The position numbers and the translations under genes are program-made. A stretch of DNA of 64,000 nucleotides. Origin: Streptomyces sp. NRRL F-5123. Lineage in GTDB: Bacteria > Actinomycetota > Actinomycetes > Streptomycetales > Streptomycetaceae. Location of the stretch: assembly GCF_000721495.1 (NCBI RefSeq), contig NZ_JOHY01000044.1, positions 15,851-79,850 on the forward strand, in the 5' to 3' direction. Below, piece after piece: positions 51,702 to 60,015 of the stretch. Within the stretch, counting starts at the first letter, position 1; each line of letters starts with the position of its first letter. Below the pieces are notes generated by a model that was given only the letters and a program-made list of their open reading frames with translations, did no database searches and was not told where the DNA came from.

Positions 51702-52721
51702 CTAGTGCGCGGTCCCGTCGCCGTCGTTCTGGGACGCGAGCATCCGGGTGGAGTTCGTCCGGAGCAGCGCCGTACCCAACGGGGTGAGCGTGTGCAGGAT
51801 GGTGTTGCGAAGGCGTGTGGATGTGGTCAGACCGGCCTCCCGCAGGGTGGTGGCGTGCTGGCTGGCCGTGGGAGGGGTAACGCCGGTACGCCGGGCCAGT
51901 TCCCCGGTGGTGCAGCCGCCTTCGATCACGCGCAGGCAGGCGGCGCGTGTCGGGCCCAGGAGATTTCCCAGCGCCTGGGGGTGCGGGGGGCTGCCGGGGG
52001 TGATCCACCAGGCAGGCGTCCGCGGAAGGGGGTAGACCAGCACCGGTGGCAGGGTGGGGTCGATGAGGGTGACCGGTCGGCGCCAGCAGAAGGCCGAGGG
52101 CACCATGACCAGCCCGCGCCCCGCCAGGACGATGTCGCGCTCCAGGTGGTAGTCGACCTCCAGCACCGGCGGGCGCCACCTCATGGTCGGTCCCAGGGCC
52201 GCCAGCAGCCCGTCGCAGCCGTGGTCGAGCACGGCGCGGGCCCTTACGGCACGCTCGGAGTCGACGAGGGCCTGCATACGGGACCAGTACGGGACCAGAA
52301 CGGCGCGGTGATAGCCCCGCAGCGCCTCGCCGAGTTCGGACAGCGCCTGGCTGCCGCCGGCCATCAGGGCACGGGCCTCTGCCGGCACGCCGGTGAGGAC
52401 CGCAAGCTCCCGGCGCAGCCGGGCGCGTGGTGTGGCCAGCACCGCCTCAATGCCCTCCTCCAGTCCGAAGGCAGCCCGGGCCGGGGTGAGGAAGTCCGGG
52501 AAGTCGCCCACCGGCGGCGCCAGCCAGCGCAGGAGCCGCAGTTGGTGTCGCGGCAACCGGCGCAGTCCGGTGCGGATCTGCGCCCGCCAGGGGTCGTACA
52601 CCGCCCTGCCGCGCGTGGTGCCGAGCAGGTTGATGCTGAGCACCGTTTCCCAGAGGGGGTCCGGCTGCCGCGCGAAGCGGACCCGGGAAAGATCTACCCC
52701 GTTGAAGTGCACACGCAGCAC
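51702..52721 (-). CDS. ArsR-like winged-helix regulator with large N-terminal domain
   Basis: 339 aa; GTG 52721 is chosen because the homologous start 'VLRVHFNGVDLSRVRFA' follows it. Residues 1-250 form a helical domain with 'PDPLWETVLSINLL' and 'ERAVRARAVLDHGC'. The C-terminal ~75 residues are winged-helix: 'CTTGELARRTGVTPPTASQHATTLREAGLTTST'. This long ArsR-type architecture is frequent in Streptomyces and usually autoregulates; no effector ligands (Cys pairs) are visible. It is divergent from the long gap before the secreted protein at 53356. Confidence 0.85.
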   Translation of the reverse strand: MLRVHFNGVDLSRVRFARQPDPLWETVLSINLLGTTRGRAVYDPWRAQIRTGLRRLPRHQLRLLRWLAPPVGDFPDFLTPARAAFGLEEGIEAVLATPRARLRRELAVLTGVPAEARALMAGGSQALSELGEALRGYHRAVLVPYWSRMQALVDSERAVRARAVLDHGCDGLLAALGPTMRWRPPVLEVDYHLERDIVLAGRGLVMVPSAFCWRRPVTLIDPTLPPVLVYPLPRTPAWWITPGSPPHPQALGNLLGPTRAACLRVIEGGCTTGELARRTGVTPPTASQHATTLREAGLTTSTRLRNTILHTLTPLGTALLRTNSTRMLASQNDGDGTAH

Positions 52722-53355
52722 CGCTACCCCCCGGCTCACCCCCGACGTGTCGGATCAGTGTGCGAGTCGCCGATATGCGGGAGATAGCTCCTTTCAGGTC
52801 AGAGCAGCCGCCCGGCCAGGCTCGAATGCACCGTCAGGCCCATGCGTTCCCAGCGGCCCTCCGGCCGTGCCGGCACCTCCCGAACCCCCCGCGTGCAGGC
52901 TGTCCTGGGTGATTCGGCCGTGCTCGAAGCTGCTCGCCCCACTAGAACGGAAAGCCCGACACTGATGGCCGCGCCAGGACGGGCCGGAGCGCGTACCGGA
53001 ACCCGTCGAACGCGGAACGGGACACGTCAGACGTCATCCACACGAGGGAAACGCGTGCTCCGGCGCGCTCCAATTGGAGAGACATACCGCCTGCCCCGCC
53101 TGTACAAGGCGAATCCCGGCGCGAACCAATTGCACTGAACGAGCGCATAGATGACACGAATGTCCTCTCACAGATGTGACGTTCGGAGAGGACGGCTCGC
53201 GGGTGCGGGCCGGCAGTGCACCGCGGGCGATGGCCTCGCTGCGGAACCCGGCCGTCGGCGCACTTCGTCCGGCAGGGCGGAACAGCATCACCGAAGGCCT
53301 GCACCATCGCGGACGGGACATGGCCCGAAGCGACTCGAATAACAGGAGGTCATAA
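52722..53355. other. 634-bp gap without a recognised gene
   Basis: Neither strand shows a frame with coding-like composition, and short frames here have no ribosome-binding site. The DNA is less GC-rich than its surroundings near 53100-53200. It should hold the promoter of the secreted protein at 53356, whose AGGAGGTCATAA site is clear, but I see no convincing -35/-10 pair. Confidence 0.5.
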
Positions 53356-53760
53356 GTGGCAACGCGCACCAAGATCGGCGTGAAAGCAGGCGCCGCCGCA
53401 CTTGCGGCATCAGCAGTCCTCCTCGCAGTTCCTGGCGAGGCGTCGGCAGATGGGGCTGTTGGGAGAAGTTTCTGCAACTCCTCGGGCGCTTGTGGAACCG
53501 TGTACGTTGTGTACAGCAACGGTCAATTCTACGGAGAGCTGGACGGCGCCGGGATCATTTCCGGCTCAGTGGTCCAGCTCCAGGCCTCTGGCTATCAGGA
53601 CTTCCGCAACGTGCCCTACAAGTGGAGCGCAACGGTGCCCTGGAATTCAACGTGGACCGCCACCCAAAACGTCAACCCCTCCAACCTTCCCGGCTGGTGG
53701 TTCCGGGCATGCGGATGGATCGGATCGGGAACTGCGTGCACGGACGCCGTTAAGCCCTGA
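53356..53760 (+). CDS. Small secreted protein with paired cysteines
   Basis: 134 aa from GTG 53356 with a strong AGGAGGTCATAA site. The signal is 'KIGVKAGAAALAASAVLLAVPGEASA', giving a mature protein of ~105 aa rich in Ser, Gly, Tyr and Trp ('SFCNSSGACGTVYVVYSNGQFYGELD', 'NLPGWWFRACGWIGSGTACTD'). Four Cys suggest two disulfides. The fold could be an Ig-like or beta-trefoil-like domain. The family is not recognised. It sits between the regulator and the injection system, with its own terminator. Confidence 0.75.
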   Translation: MATRTKIGVKAGAAALAASAVLLAVPGEASADGAVGRSFCNSSGACGTVYVVYSNGQFYGELDGAGIISGSVVQLQASGYQDFRNVPYKWSATVPWNSTWTATQNVNPSNLPGWWFRACGWIGSGTACTDAVKP

Positions 53761-53828
53761 TCCAAGGACGCCTCGCGCGGCCAAGTTGGGTATCCCCCAA
53801 GCACAACGCGTCGGCGTTTCCCCATCGG

Positions 53829-53864
53829 ACGGTCAGGCCCCGCTGCCAGGCGCGGTCTGACCGT
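53829..53864 (+). terminator. Terminator of the secreted protein gene
   Basis: ACGGTCAG (53829-53836) pairs with CTGACCGT (53857-53864), with further CCGC/GCGG pairing inside, then TTTCC. It is 69 nt after the stop. Confidence 0.6.
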
Positions 53865-53929
53865 TTCCCACCCGCCCCGTCATGTTTTTCGCGGTCCTGC
53901 AAGAGGGCCGCCGGCCTCCGGGGATGCGG

Positions 53930-53967
53930 GCCCCGCCGCCGGGAGTCGGGGGACTCGGCGGCGGGGC
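53930..53967 (-). terminator. Terminator of the injection-system operon
   Basis: GCCCCGCCGCCG (53930-53941) pairs perfectly with CGGCGGCGGGGC (53956-53967), and GAGTC/GACTC extend the stem. It is 8 nt beyond the operon's last stop. Confidence 0.75.
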
Positions 53968-53975
53968 GCGGGGGA

Positions 53976-55925
53976 TCAGCCGCGGCGGAAGAACTCGACC
54001 TCGGCCAAGGCCAGATGGTGGCCCTTCGTCAGGCCCACCGGAGCGCGGAGGGTGAGGCGGACGGTGGTGACGTCGCTGATGCCGGTGGGGAAGGGCTGGT
54101 CGCCGGGGTGGTCGTCGAGGGTCAACTCCTGGTGGTGGGTAGCGCCGTTGCTGGACGTGGTGTCCAGGTCGATCGTGAGGGCGCGGCCCTCGGCCTGGTA
54201 CTGCTTCAGGGTCGCGGAGGCGCCGTTGGTGATGTCGACATCGACCAGGCGGATGGGCTTGGCGAAGGTGTACGTGATCGTCGCGCCCGCCGAAGGGGCG
54301 GCCCAGTAGCGGTTGTTGAAGCCGTCCAGGGTGTTCGCGGCCGGGTGGCCGGGGACTTGCGCGCTCGCGGTGGCGTGCGTCGGGCGGATGGGCTTCGCGC
54401 CGCCCAGCTTGTCCTTCGTGTCCTCGAACAGGCCGCGCCCGGCGGGCAGCGCGAAGAAGACGCCGACGGCGAGGACCGCGACCACCAGCAGGATCACCAG
54501 CAGCCGCTTGAACCGGCCCGAACCCGCCCGCACCCGGCGGCGGAGGGGCCAGATCGTCCGCCACCACGGCAGGGCCGCGCGCGCGGGCGCGGGGTTCAGC
54601 GGGGTGGCGCAGCGCCGGCAGAAGCGGCGGTCGGGCGGGTTGAGCGTGCCGCAGTTCGGGCAGGGCTCCCCCTCGGCCTCCTCCGGCTCCGGCAACGGCC
54701 GCACCACAGGGCGCGGCGCGACCGGCCGCCCGGGCAGCACCGGCCGTACGGGGGCGGGGTCCGCCTCGGGCGCTTCCTCGGCGGGCACGCCGGGCCGCCG
54801 GGGCGGTACGGACCCCTGCGGGGCTGCGGGCCGTACGGGCGCGGGCGCCGCGGGCCGCTGCGGTGGTACGGACCCCTGCGGGGCGACGGGCGGGGCGCTG
54901 GGCGAACTTGCTTGCACCGTGGGGGGGTTGGGGGCCACCGGCGCCGACCCGCTCGGCGAGGCGGGCTCCTGGGCGGGGGCGGGGGGTGCCGCGGGCTCGG
55001 CTCCGTGGGACCCGGATCCCGACAGGCCGTCGCGCACGGCACGCCGCAGGCGGCCCGCCCACGCGTCGGGCCCGTCGGTCACCGCGTCGGCCGCACGCCG
55101 GACACGTCCCTCCGCCCGATCGGGAGCATCCGCCGCACGCCGGACACGTCCTTCCGCGCGCTCAGGAGAGTCCGCCGCACGCGCCACGCCGCCGCCCGGC
55201 GAGACCGCGTCGGCGGCCCCGCGCGCCGCCCGCCGCAGGCGCCCCCCACGGGGTTCGGGGGCGGGCTGCTCCTCCGGCGGGGCCGGTGTGGGATCGGGAG
55301 CGGCCGAAGTGCCGGGCCCGGCGGGGGCGTTGCCGCCGCCGGACGCATCAGCGGGCGGGGCGGCACCGTCTGCGGCCCCGGAGGGAGCCGAACCGCCGGT
55401 CGCGGCAGGGGCGGTGGGTGGCGCGGCCCCTGCCCCACTCCCGGAGGGCGCCGATCCGCTCGACGCGGCAGCGGCGTCGGGCACGGCAGACCCGGTCCCA
55501 CTCCCGGAAGGTGCCGAACCGCCGGGCACGGCAGGGGCGTCGGCACCGCTCGACACTCCTGCGGGCGCGGCATCCCCGCCCCCGGAAGGCGCCGAACCGC
55601 CGGGCACGGCGGGGGCGTCGGGCACAGCGGACCCGGCCGCAGAGCGCGCCGAACCGCTCGACGTGGCAGAGGCGTTGGACGCCGCGGACCCGCCCCCGGC
55701 CCCCGAGACCGCCGAACCGCCGGGCGCGTTCGCGGGCGGCTCCTCCGATGGCTCTGCGCCGGTCGGCTCCGGCCCGGTCGGCTCCGGGGCGGGCGGCTCC
55801 GGGGCGGGCGGTGACCCCGCGGACGACGGCGCCGGGCTCTGCGACCAGCCCAGGTACGTACCGCAGGTACCGCAGAAGTCCTCCGTGGGCGCATTGGACG
55901 CCCCGCACGCGGGACACGCACGCAT
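53976..55925 (-). CDS. cisA: CisA-like zinc-ribbon/TM/discoidin membrane protein
   Basis: 649 aa from ATG 55925, with GGAGGTGA upstream. Order: zinc ribbon 1 'CPACGASNAPTEDFCGTCG' (4-22), a very long Ala/Gly/Pro/Ser disordered region with repeated EGRVRRAAD-type units (~270-310), zinc ribbon 2 'CPNCGTLNPPDRRFCRRC' (~418-436), one TM helix 'LLVILLVVAVLAVGVFFAL' (~468-488) and a C-terminal discoidin/galactose-binding-like domain ('DGFNNRYWAAPSAGATITYTFAKP'). This matches what I recall of CisA, the membrane protein needed for contractile-injection-mediated cell death in Streptomyces. Name by architecture and context; it is the last gene of the operon. Confidence 0.8.
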   Translation of the reverse strand: MRACPACGASNAPTEDFCGTCGTYLGWSQSPAPSSAGSPPAPEPPAPEPTGPEPTGAEPSEEPPANAPGGSAVSGAGGGSAASNASATSSGSARSAAGSAVPDAPAVPGGSAPSGGGDAAPAGVSSGADAPAVPGGSAPSGSGTGSAVPDAAAASSGSAPSGSGAGAAPPTAPAATGGSAPSGAADGAAPPADASGGGNAPAGPGTSAAPDPTPAPPEEQPAPEPRGGRLRRAARGAADAVSPGGGVARAADSPERAEGRVRRAADAPDRAEGRVRRAADAVTDGPDAWAGRLRRAVRDGLSGSGSHGAEPAAPPAPAQEPASPSGSAPVAPNPPTVQASSPSAPPVAPQGSVPPQRPAAPAPVRPAAPQGSVPPRRPGVPAEEAPEADPAPVRPVLPGRPVAPRPVVRPLPEPEEAEGEPCPNCGTLNPPDRRFCRRCATPLNPAPARAALPWWRTIWPLRRRVRAGSGRFKRLLVILLVVAVLAVGVFFALPAGRGLFEDTKDKLGGAKPIRPTHATASAQVPGHPAANTLDGFNNRYWAAPSAGATITYTFAKPIRLVDVDITNGASATLKQYQAEGRALTIDLDTTSSNGATHHQELTLDDHPGDQPFPTGISDVTTVRLTLRAPVGLTKGHHLALAEVEFFRRG

Positions 55926-55929
55926 GGCG

Positions 55930-56490
55930 TCACCTCCCTTCGTTCGGCGGGCCGGGCAGTATCTCCACCCGGCAGGCGGTGTGCGCCGGGCACATCGCGC
56001 GGACGGTCTCCCGGACGCGTTCGGCGTCCACGTGCGGCTCGCGGCCCGGCCACACCCGCACGAGCGGTCCCGCCGGGTCCTGCGGCGGGAGGTCCGAGCC
56101 GGAAGTGCGGGACCAGGTCGCACCGCCGTCGCCGCTGACGTCGGCGTGCACGCCGAGCACCAGCCACAGCGCCTCGACGAGGCCCCTGCGGGTGCCGCGC
56201 AGCCGGTGCAGCTCCAATGCGCGGACGACCGCCTCGCGGCGCAGCTCCAGCGGGCACCGCGGGTCGTCCACGGCCCCGACCCACGACCCCAGCCACGCCA
56301 GGAAGTCCGGCGGCGCGAGGCGCGGATCGAGGTACGCGGGCAGGTTGTCGAGCGTCGCGAAGACGGGCGCGAGGACGACGTCGAGCCCGGCGGTGAATCT
56401 CTGGGCGAGGCTGTCGTCGGCGTACAGCGCCGGGAGCTGCTCCCCGATCGGGTGCCGGCTCCGCAGACCGGGTACGGCGGCTCGGCTCAT
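55930..56490 (-). CDS. Phage tail protein I (gpI)-like baseplate component
   Basis: 186 aa from ATG 56490. 'LPALYADDSLAQRFTAGLDVVLAPVFATLDNLPAYLDPRLAPPDFLAWLGSWVG' in part is the gpI/tail-protein-I signature of contractile injection systems, with 'RRGLVEALWLVLGVHADV' near the middle. It would join baseplate J in the wedge. The start ATG overlaps the stop of the 56487-57101 frame, and the stop is 4 nt before the CisA-like start. Confidence 0.87.
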   Translation of the reverse strand: MSRAAVPGLRSRHPIGEQLPALYADDSLAQRFTAGLDVVLAPVFATLDNLPAYLDPRLAPPDFLAWLGSWVGAVDDPRCPLELRREAVVRALELHRLRGTRRGLVEALWLVLGVHADVSGDGGATWSRTSGSDLPPQDPAGPLVRVWPGREPHVDAERVRETVRAMCPAHTACRVEILPGPPNEGR

Positions 56491-57101
56491 CGGACGACCT
56501 CCGCGTAGGCGCTACCGCGCCGGTTACCACCCAGCGGGCGGGGGCTCCCGCTACCGCGCCGGTTACCACCCAGCGGGTGCAGGCTCCCGCTACCGCGCCG
56601 GTTACCACCCAGCGGGCGGGGGCTCCCGCTACCACGCCGGTTACCACCCAGCGGGTGCAGGCTCCCGCTACCGCGCAGGGTGCCACCCAGCGGATGCAGG
56701 CTCCCGCTACCGCGCGGGGTACCGCCCAGCGGGCGGGGGCTCCCGCCACCGCACCGGTCACCACCCACCGGGTGCAGGCTCCCGCCACCGCACCGGTCAC
56801 CACCCACCGGGCGGGGGCTCCCGCCACCGCGCAGGGCGAGCGTTTTTGGGGGCGCGGGGAACTGCGCGCGCAACCCATCACCGGCCGGTGGTCCGGGCAC
56901 GACAGCAACTGCCCCTTCGGGCCGGTGACTACCCGCGCCACCATCGTGGCCGGCCGCGCAGTTCCCCGCGCCCCTGAAAACGCTCGCCCCGCGGCGCAGC
57001 CGCGCCCTCGCCCCACCGCCCACGGCGGGAAAAACGGCGGGCCCGCAACCCATCCGCGCCCTCGGCGCGCGGCGCACCCCGCGGTGCAATCGCGGGCTCA
57101 T
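56487..57101 (-). CDS. Repeat-derived ORF bridging baseplate J and gpI, doubtful
   Basis: A 204-aa frame starts at ATG 57101, overlapping the baseplate J stop (ATGA), and stops at TGA 56489-56487, overlapping the gpI ATG. The product is low complexity: 13-residue units such as 'GGNRRGSGSLHPL' and 'GGNRRGSGSPRPL', from the 39-bp DNA repeats, plus translation of the inverted repeat. No such protein is expected in this gene cluster. Both junctions contain ATGAGCC, so a 604-bp insertion with a 7-bp duplication is likely. It may be translated only because coupling was preserved. Confidence 0.35.
   Translation of the reverse strand: MSPRLHRGVRRAPRARMGCGPAVFPAVGGGARARLRRGASVFRGAGNCAAGHDGGAGSHRPEGAVAVVPGPPAGDGLRAQFPAPPKTLALRGGGSPRPVGGDRCGGGSLHPVGGDRCGGGSPRPLGGTPRGSGSLHPLGGTLRGSGSLHPLGGNRRGSGSPRPLGGNRRGSGSLHPLGGNRRGSGSPRPLGGNRRGSAYAEVVR
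56511..56822. repeat. Eight tandem copies of a 39-bp repeat
   Basis: Units start at 56511, 56550, 56589, 56628, 56667, 56706, 56745 and 56784, then a partial ninth. Each begins GCTACCGCGCC or GCCACCGC and ends GGCTCCC. Two variants, ending GGGCGGGGGCTCCC and GGGTGCAGGCTCCC, alternate, making a 78-bp higher-order unit; units 5-8 are more diverged. 39 bp equals 13 codons, so all frames stay open. Confidence 0.9.
56834..56989. repeat. Long inverted repeat of the GGGGAACTGCGCG type
   Basis: The left arm 56834-56868 (GGGGGCGCGGGGAACTGCGCG) and the right arm 56955-56989 (CGCGCAGTTCCCCGCGCCCC) pair over ~35 bp with a few mismatches, around an 86-nt loop. A third single copy lies at 36663-36698. It would form a big hairpin inside the operon and could cause partial termination. 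Confidence 0.75.
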
Positions 57102-59071
57102 GCCGGAGTCCCCTCTGGCCGAGCGGCAGCGACCTGGTGCTGGTGGGAGAAGACGAGCGCGTCGGGGGTGACGTCGAGGCGGTCGGTCGGGGCGCCGCGG
57201 CGGCCCGTGAGGGGGTCGGCGGGGAAGAGGCGGATCTCCTCCACGACCGCGTCGCCCGTCGCGCGCTGGAGGACGCCGAAGATCTCGCCGTACTGGACGG
57301 GCCGGCCGAAGGGCCAGCCGGTGCCGTCGGGGCCGCCGGTCAGGGGGTTGAGGTAGTGGTAAAGGGCGTCGAGGGCGGCTTCGCGGACGGCGTCGGAGTC
57401 GCCGCCGGGGGCGGTGGTGAGGCGGGCGACGACGGTGACGCCCTGGTAGGCGGGGGGCTCGACGGCGACGCTCGTGCCGATGAGACGGCGCTCGTCGAGG
57501 GCCTCGGTGATCGCGGCGAGCACCTGGTCGGAGGGGATGAGCTGCTCGAAGCGCAGCCGGTCGTCACCCTCGTCGGCGACCGCGTCCGGCACCACCAGGA
57601 CGCGTACGGAACCGGCCCCGCCGCCGGAGGCGGGGACGCAGCGGACGCGGGCGGCGGAGGGCGCGGCCTGGCGGGCGATGATCTCGTGGTCCTCCGCGGT
57701 GACCGCGCGCTCCTGCATGCGCAGCGCGTCCGGCGCGCGCAACTTCGCGTTGTCGACGGTCTCCCCGGCGACCCCGCCGCGCGCGGCCTCGCGGTTGGCG
57801 ACGCGGGCGATGTACGGGACGGAGCTGCGCAGCACGGAGATCGCCCCGCGGGCGACGTTCCCGGCGGGGCCGCCGCCGGTGCGGTAGCGGGCCACCCGGA
57901 TCTGCGCGCCCTTCGGCGGCACCGCGCCGTAGTGCCGCAGGGTGCCGTCCGCCTCGCGCACCGCCGGCGGGAAGGCGAACTCGCCCGCCGTCGCGTCCAG
58001 CGTGACGTGCAGGTCCTCCGGCGTGGAGCGGCCGAAGCTCTCGACGATCTGCCAGCGCTGCCAGCCTGCCGCGTCGGAGACGGAGGAGACCTCGACGACC
58101 GGCGGCCCGCCGTCGAGCAGCACCGGCGGGCGGGCGAGCCGGAAGGCCTGCCCGGGGACGCCCTCGGAGGTTCCGAGGGGGACGTCGGTGAGGGTCTGCG
58201 CGTGCTCGGCGGGCATCGTGCCGCCGACGGTGAAGACGGACGCCTCGCGCACGGTGGGCGACTCGGAGTAGAAGGGCTGCCCGGGCTCCGGCTCGGTGAC
58301 GCGGCAGCGCAGCCATCCGGCGCGGGTGCCGCCGCTGGTGGAGGCGGTGTGGCCCTCGGGCACGTACAGCACGATCTCGCCGGGGCGGTTGAGCCCGCCG
58401 GTGGTGTCCTCGCCGGTCTCGCAGATCTGCCAGGCCGAGCCGTCCCACGCCTCCCACACCAGCGGGGGCTGCCGCGGGTCGACGCCGATGCCCTCGACGC
58501 GGCTGTCGAGGCGGATCGCGACGATGCAGCGCGGTACGGCGGTGGGCAGGCCGAAGAGCAGCGCGTCGCCCGGCTGCGGCGCGCTCTGGAAGCACGGCAC
58601 GTCCCGCCCCTCGGTGAGCGTGCGGGTGCGGTCGGTCTGCTCGCCGCCCCGCGGCGCGGCGACGAGCCGCTCCAACGACGAGGGCAGGATGCGCAGTTCA
58701 CCGGTCGTGGTGAAGACCACCGCCTCCTCGGTCTCGCCGCGCACGGTCGTGACCTCGGTGCCCGCGGGCAGCACGAGCGTGTCGTCCTGCGGCGCGGAGA
58801 GCCAGAAGTCGACGTCCGCGCGGGCGGCGGCGGGCGGGAAGAGCCGGATGCCGAGCAGGTCGAGGAAGGCCAGGTAGTTCTTCTCGGGGACCCGGTTGAG
58901 CCGGTAGAGCAGTTGGTCGACGAGGTAGGCGAAGGTCTCGATGAGCGTGACGCCCGGGTCGGAGACGTTGTGGTCGGTCCATTCCGGGGCGCGCTGCTGG
59001 ACGTAGCGCTTGGCCTCGTCGACGAGCTGCTGGAAGCGGCGGTCGTCCAGGTTGGGTGCGGGCAGGGGCAT
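57098..59071 (-). CDS. Baseplate J-like protein
   Basis: 657 aa from ATG 59071; its ATG overlaps the gp25 stop (ATGA). 'MPLPAPNLDDRRFQQLVDEAKRYV', 'DPGVTLIETFAYLVDQLLYRLNRVPEKNYLAFLDLLGI' (helical wedge part) and C-terminal 'LYHYLNPLTGGPDGTGWPFGRPVQYGEIFGVLQ' are typical of the contractile-tail wedge protein (T4 gp6/P2 J-like, Afp11-type). It assembles the baseplate wedge with gp25 and gpI. Standard length for Streptomyces systems. Confidence 0.93.
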   Translation of the reverse strand: MPLPAPNLDDRRFQQLVDEAKRYVQQRAPEWTDHNVSDPGVTLIETFAYLVDQLLYRLNRVPEKNYLAFLDLLGIRLFPPAAARADVDFWLSAPQDDTLVLPAGTEVTTVRGETEEAVVFTTTGELRILPSSLERLVAAPRGGEQTDRTRTLTEGRDVPCFQSAPQPGDALLFGLPTAVPRCIVAIRLDSRVEGIGVDPRQPPLVWEAWDGSAWQICETGEDTTGGLNRPGEIVLYVPEGHTASTSGGTRAGWLRCRVTEPEPGQPFYSESPTVREASVFTVGGTMPAEHAQTLTDVPLGTSEGVPGQAFRLARPPVLLDGGPPVVEVSSVSDAAGWQRWQIVESFGRSTPEDLHVTLDATAGEFAFPPAVREADGTLRHYGAVPPKGAQIRVARYRTGGGPAGNVARGAISVLRSSVPYIARVANREAARGGVAGETVDNAKLRAPDALRMQERAVTAEDHEIIARQAAPSAARVRCVPASGGGAGSVRVLVVPDAVADEGDDRLRFEQLIPSDQVLAAITEALDERRLIGTSVAVEPPAYQGVTVVARLTTAPGGDSDAVREAALDALYHYLNPLTGGPDGTGWPFGRPVQYGEIFGVLQRATGDAVVEEIRLFPADPLTGRRGAPTDRLDVTPDALVFSHQHQVAAARPEGTPA

Positions 59072-59529
59072 CAGCCGGCCCTCCGTTCGCCGAGCGCGAC
59101 CACGTCGGCGAGGGCGCCGGAGTCGTCGGCGGCGCCGTCGGACGGGATCGTGTAGAAGGGGAAGACCAGGTTCCGCCGGTCGTTGGTGGACCGCACCGTG
59201 TAGTGCACGTCGATGTAGAGCGTCCCGGCGTCGATCTGGTCGAAGGCCACCACGACGTCCTCCACCGCGATCCGCGGCTCCCACCGCTCCAGCGCCTCGC
59301 GCACCTGCTCCGCGATCCGCCCGGCGGTCGCGCCGTCGCCCGGCGCGAAGACGTAGTCGTGGATGCCGCAGCCGAACTCCGGGCGCATCGGGCGCTCGCC
59401 GGGCGCGGTGCCGAGCACCAGCCGGATCGCCTCCTCGATCTCCCGCTCGCGCTCGACCATGGCGATGCCGCCGGTCGGCCCGACCCGCAGCGGGAAGGCC
59501 CAGCCGCGGCCGATGAAGCGCTCGCTCAT
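59071..59529 (-). CDS. gp25-like baseplate protein
   Basis: 152 aa from ATG 59529, overlapping the PAAR stop (ATGA). 'GRGWAFPLRVGPTGGIAMVEREREIEEAIRLVLGTAPGERPMRPEFGCGIHDYVF' in part is the gp25 signature: conserved IxLxL...PGER.M.PEFG. It probably forms the baseplate core that connects sheath and wedge. Coupled at both ends. Confidence 0.95.
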   Translation of the reverse strand: MSERFIGRGWAFPLRVGPTGGIAMVEREREIEEAIRLVLGTAPGERPMRPEFGCGIHDYVFAPGDGATAGRIAEQVREALERWEPRIAVEDVVVAFDQIDAGTLYIDVHYTVRSTNDRRNLVFPFYTIPSDGAADDSGALADVVALGERRAG

Positions 59530-59843
59530 CACACCCCTCCGATCTGCACGTTGAGCGCCCCGAGGATCACCTGCGCGCCGCACGCGGTGCGGTCGCCCAT
59601 CCGCGCGGCGGGCAGCCCGCCGATGAGGACGGGGCGGGCGAGCGCGGTGGGGCTGGGCAGGATGACGTTGGCCGGGCCGAGCAGGGCGTGCGGCGGCACG
59701 ACGCACACGTGCAGGCTGCCCACGACGGCCGCGGGCCTGCCGCCGATCAGCACGCGGGCCACCGTCGCGGCGGCGGGCGGCGGGGGGGTGGTGATGACCC
59801 CGCCGTGGTTGGTGGGGTCACCGGTTCGGGCTGCGGCCGGCAT
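59529..59843 (-). CDS. PAAR-domain spike tip
   Basis: 104 aa; ATG 59843 is chosen because GAGGAG lies 6 nt upstream, though a GTG start at 59981 would add 46 Pro-rich residues. PAAR features include 'GVITTPPPPAAATVARVLIGGRPAAVVGSLHVC', 'PPHALLGPANVILPSPTALARPVLIGGLPAARMGDRTACGAQVI', with His/Cys that could bind the tip metal. It sharpens the VgrG spike. The 60016-59843 gap holds only that optional extension. Confidence 0.92.
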   Translation of the reverse strand: MPAAARTGDPTNHGGVITTPPPPAAATVARVLIGGRPAAVVGSLHVCVVPPHALLGPANVILPSPTALARPVLIGGLPAARMGDRTACGAQVILGALNVQIGGV

Positions 59844-60015
59844 ACGTCGCTCCTCGCGGAAGTCCTGGAAGTGCTGGAAGTCCTGCGGCCCGGGGGCCGG
59901 TTGGGGTCGTGGGACCAGGTCGGGGGGTACGGCGTCGGAGCCGTACGGCGGTGCGGCCGGGGCGGGCGGGCGGCCCACCACCGCCAGCGTAAGAGCAAGT
60001 CACCATGAGCGGGCC

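Noticed and set aside
55079..57016. A 645-aa minus frame across gpI and the CisA-like gene
   Set aside because: It runs in a different frame from gpI and the CisA-like gene, has only Arg/Pro/Ala bias, and is explained by the repeats and by low-complexity DNA.
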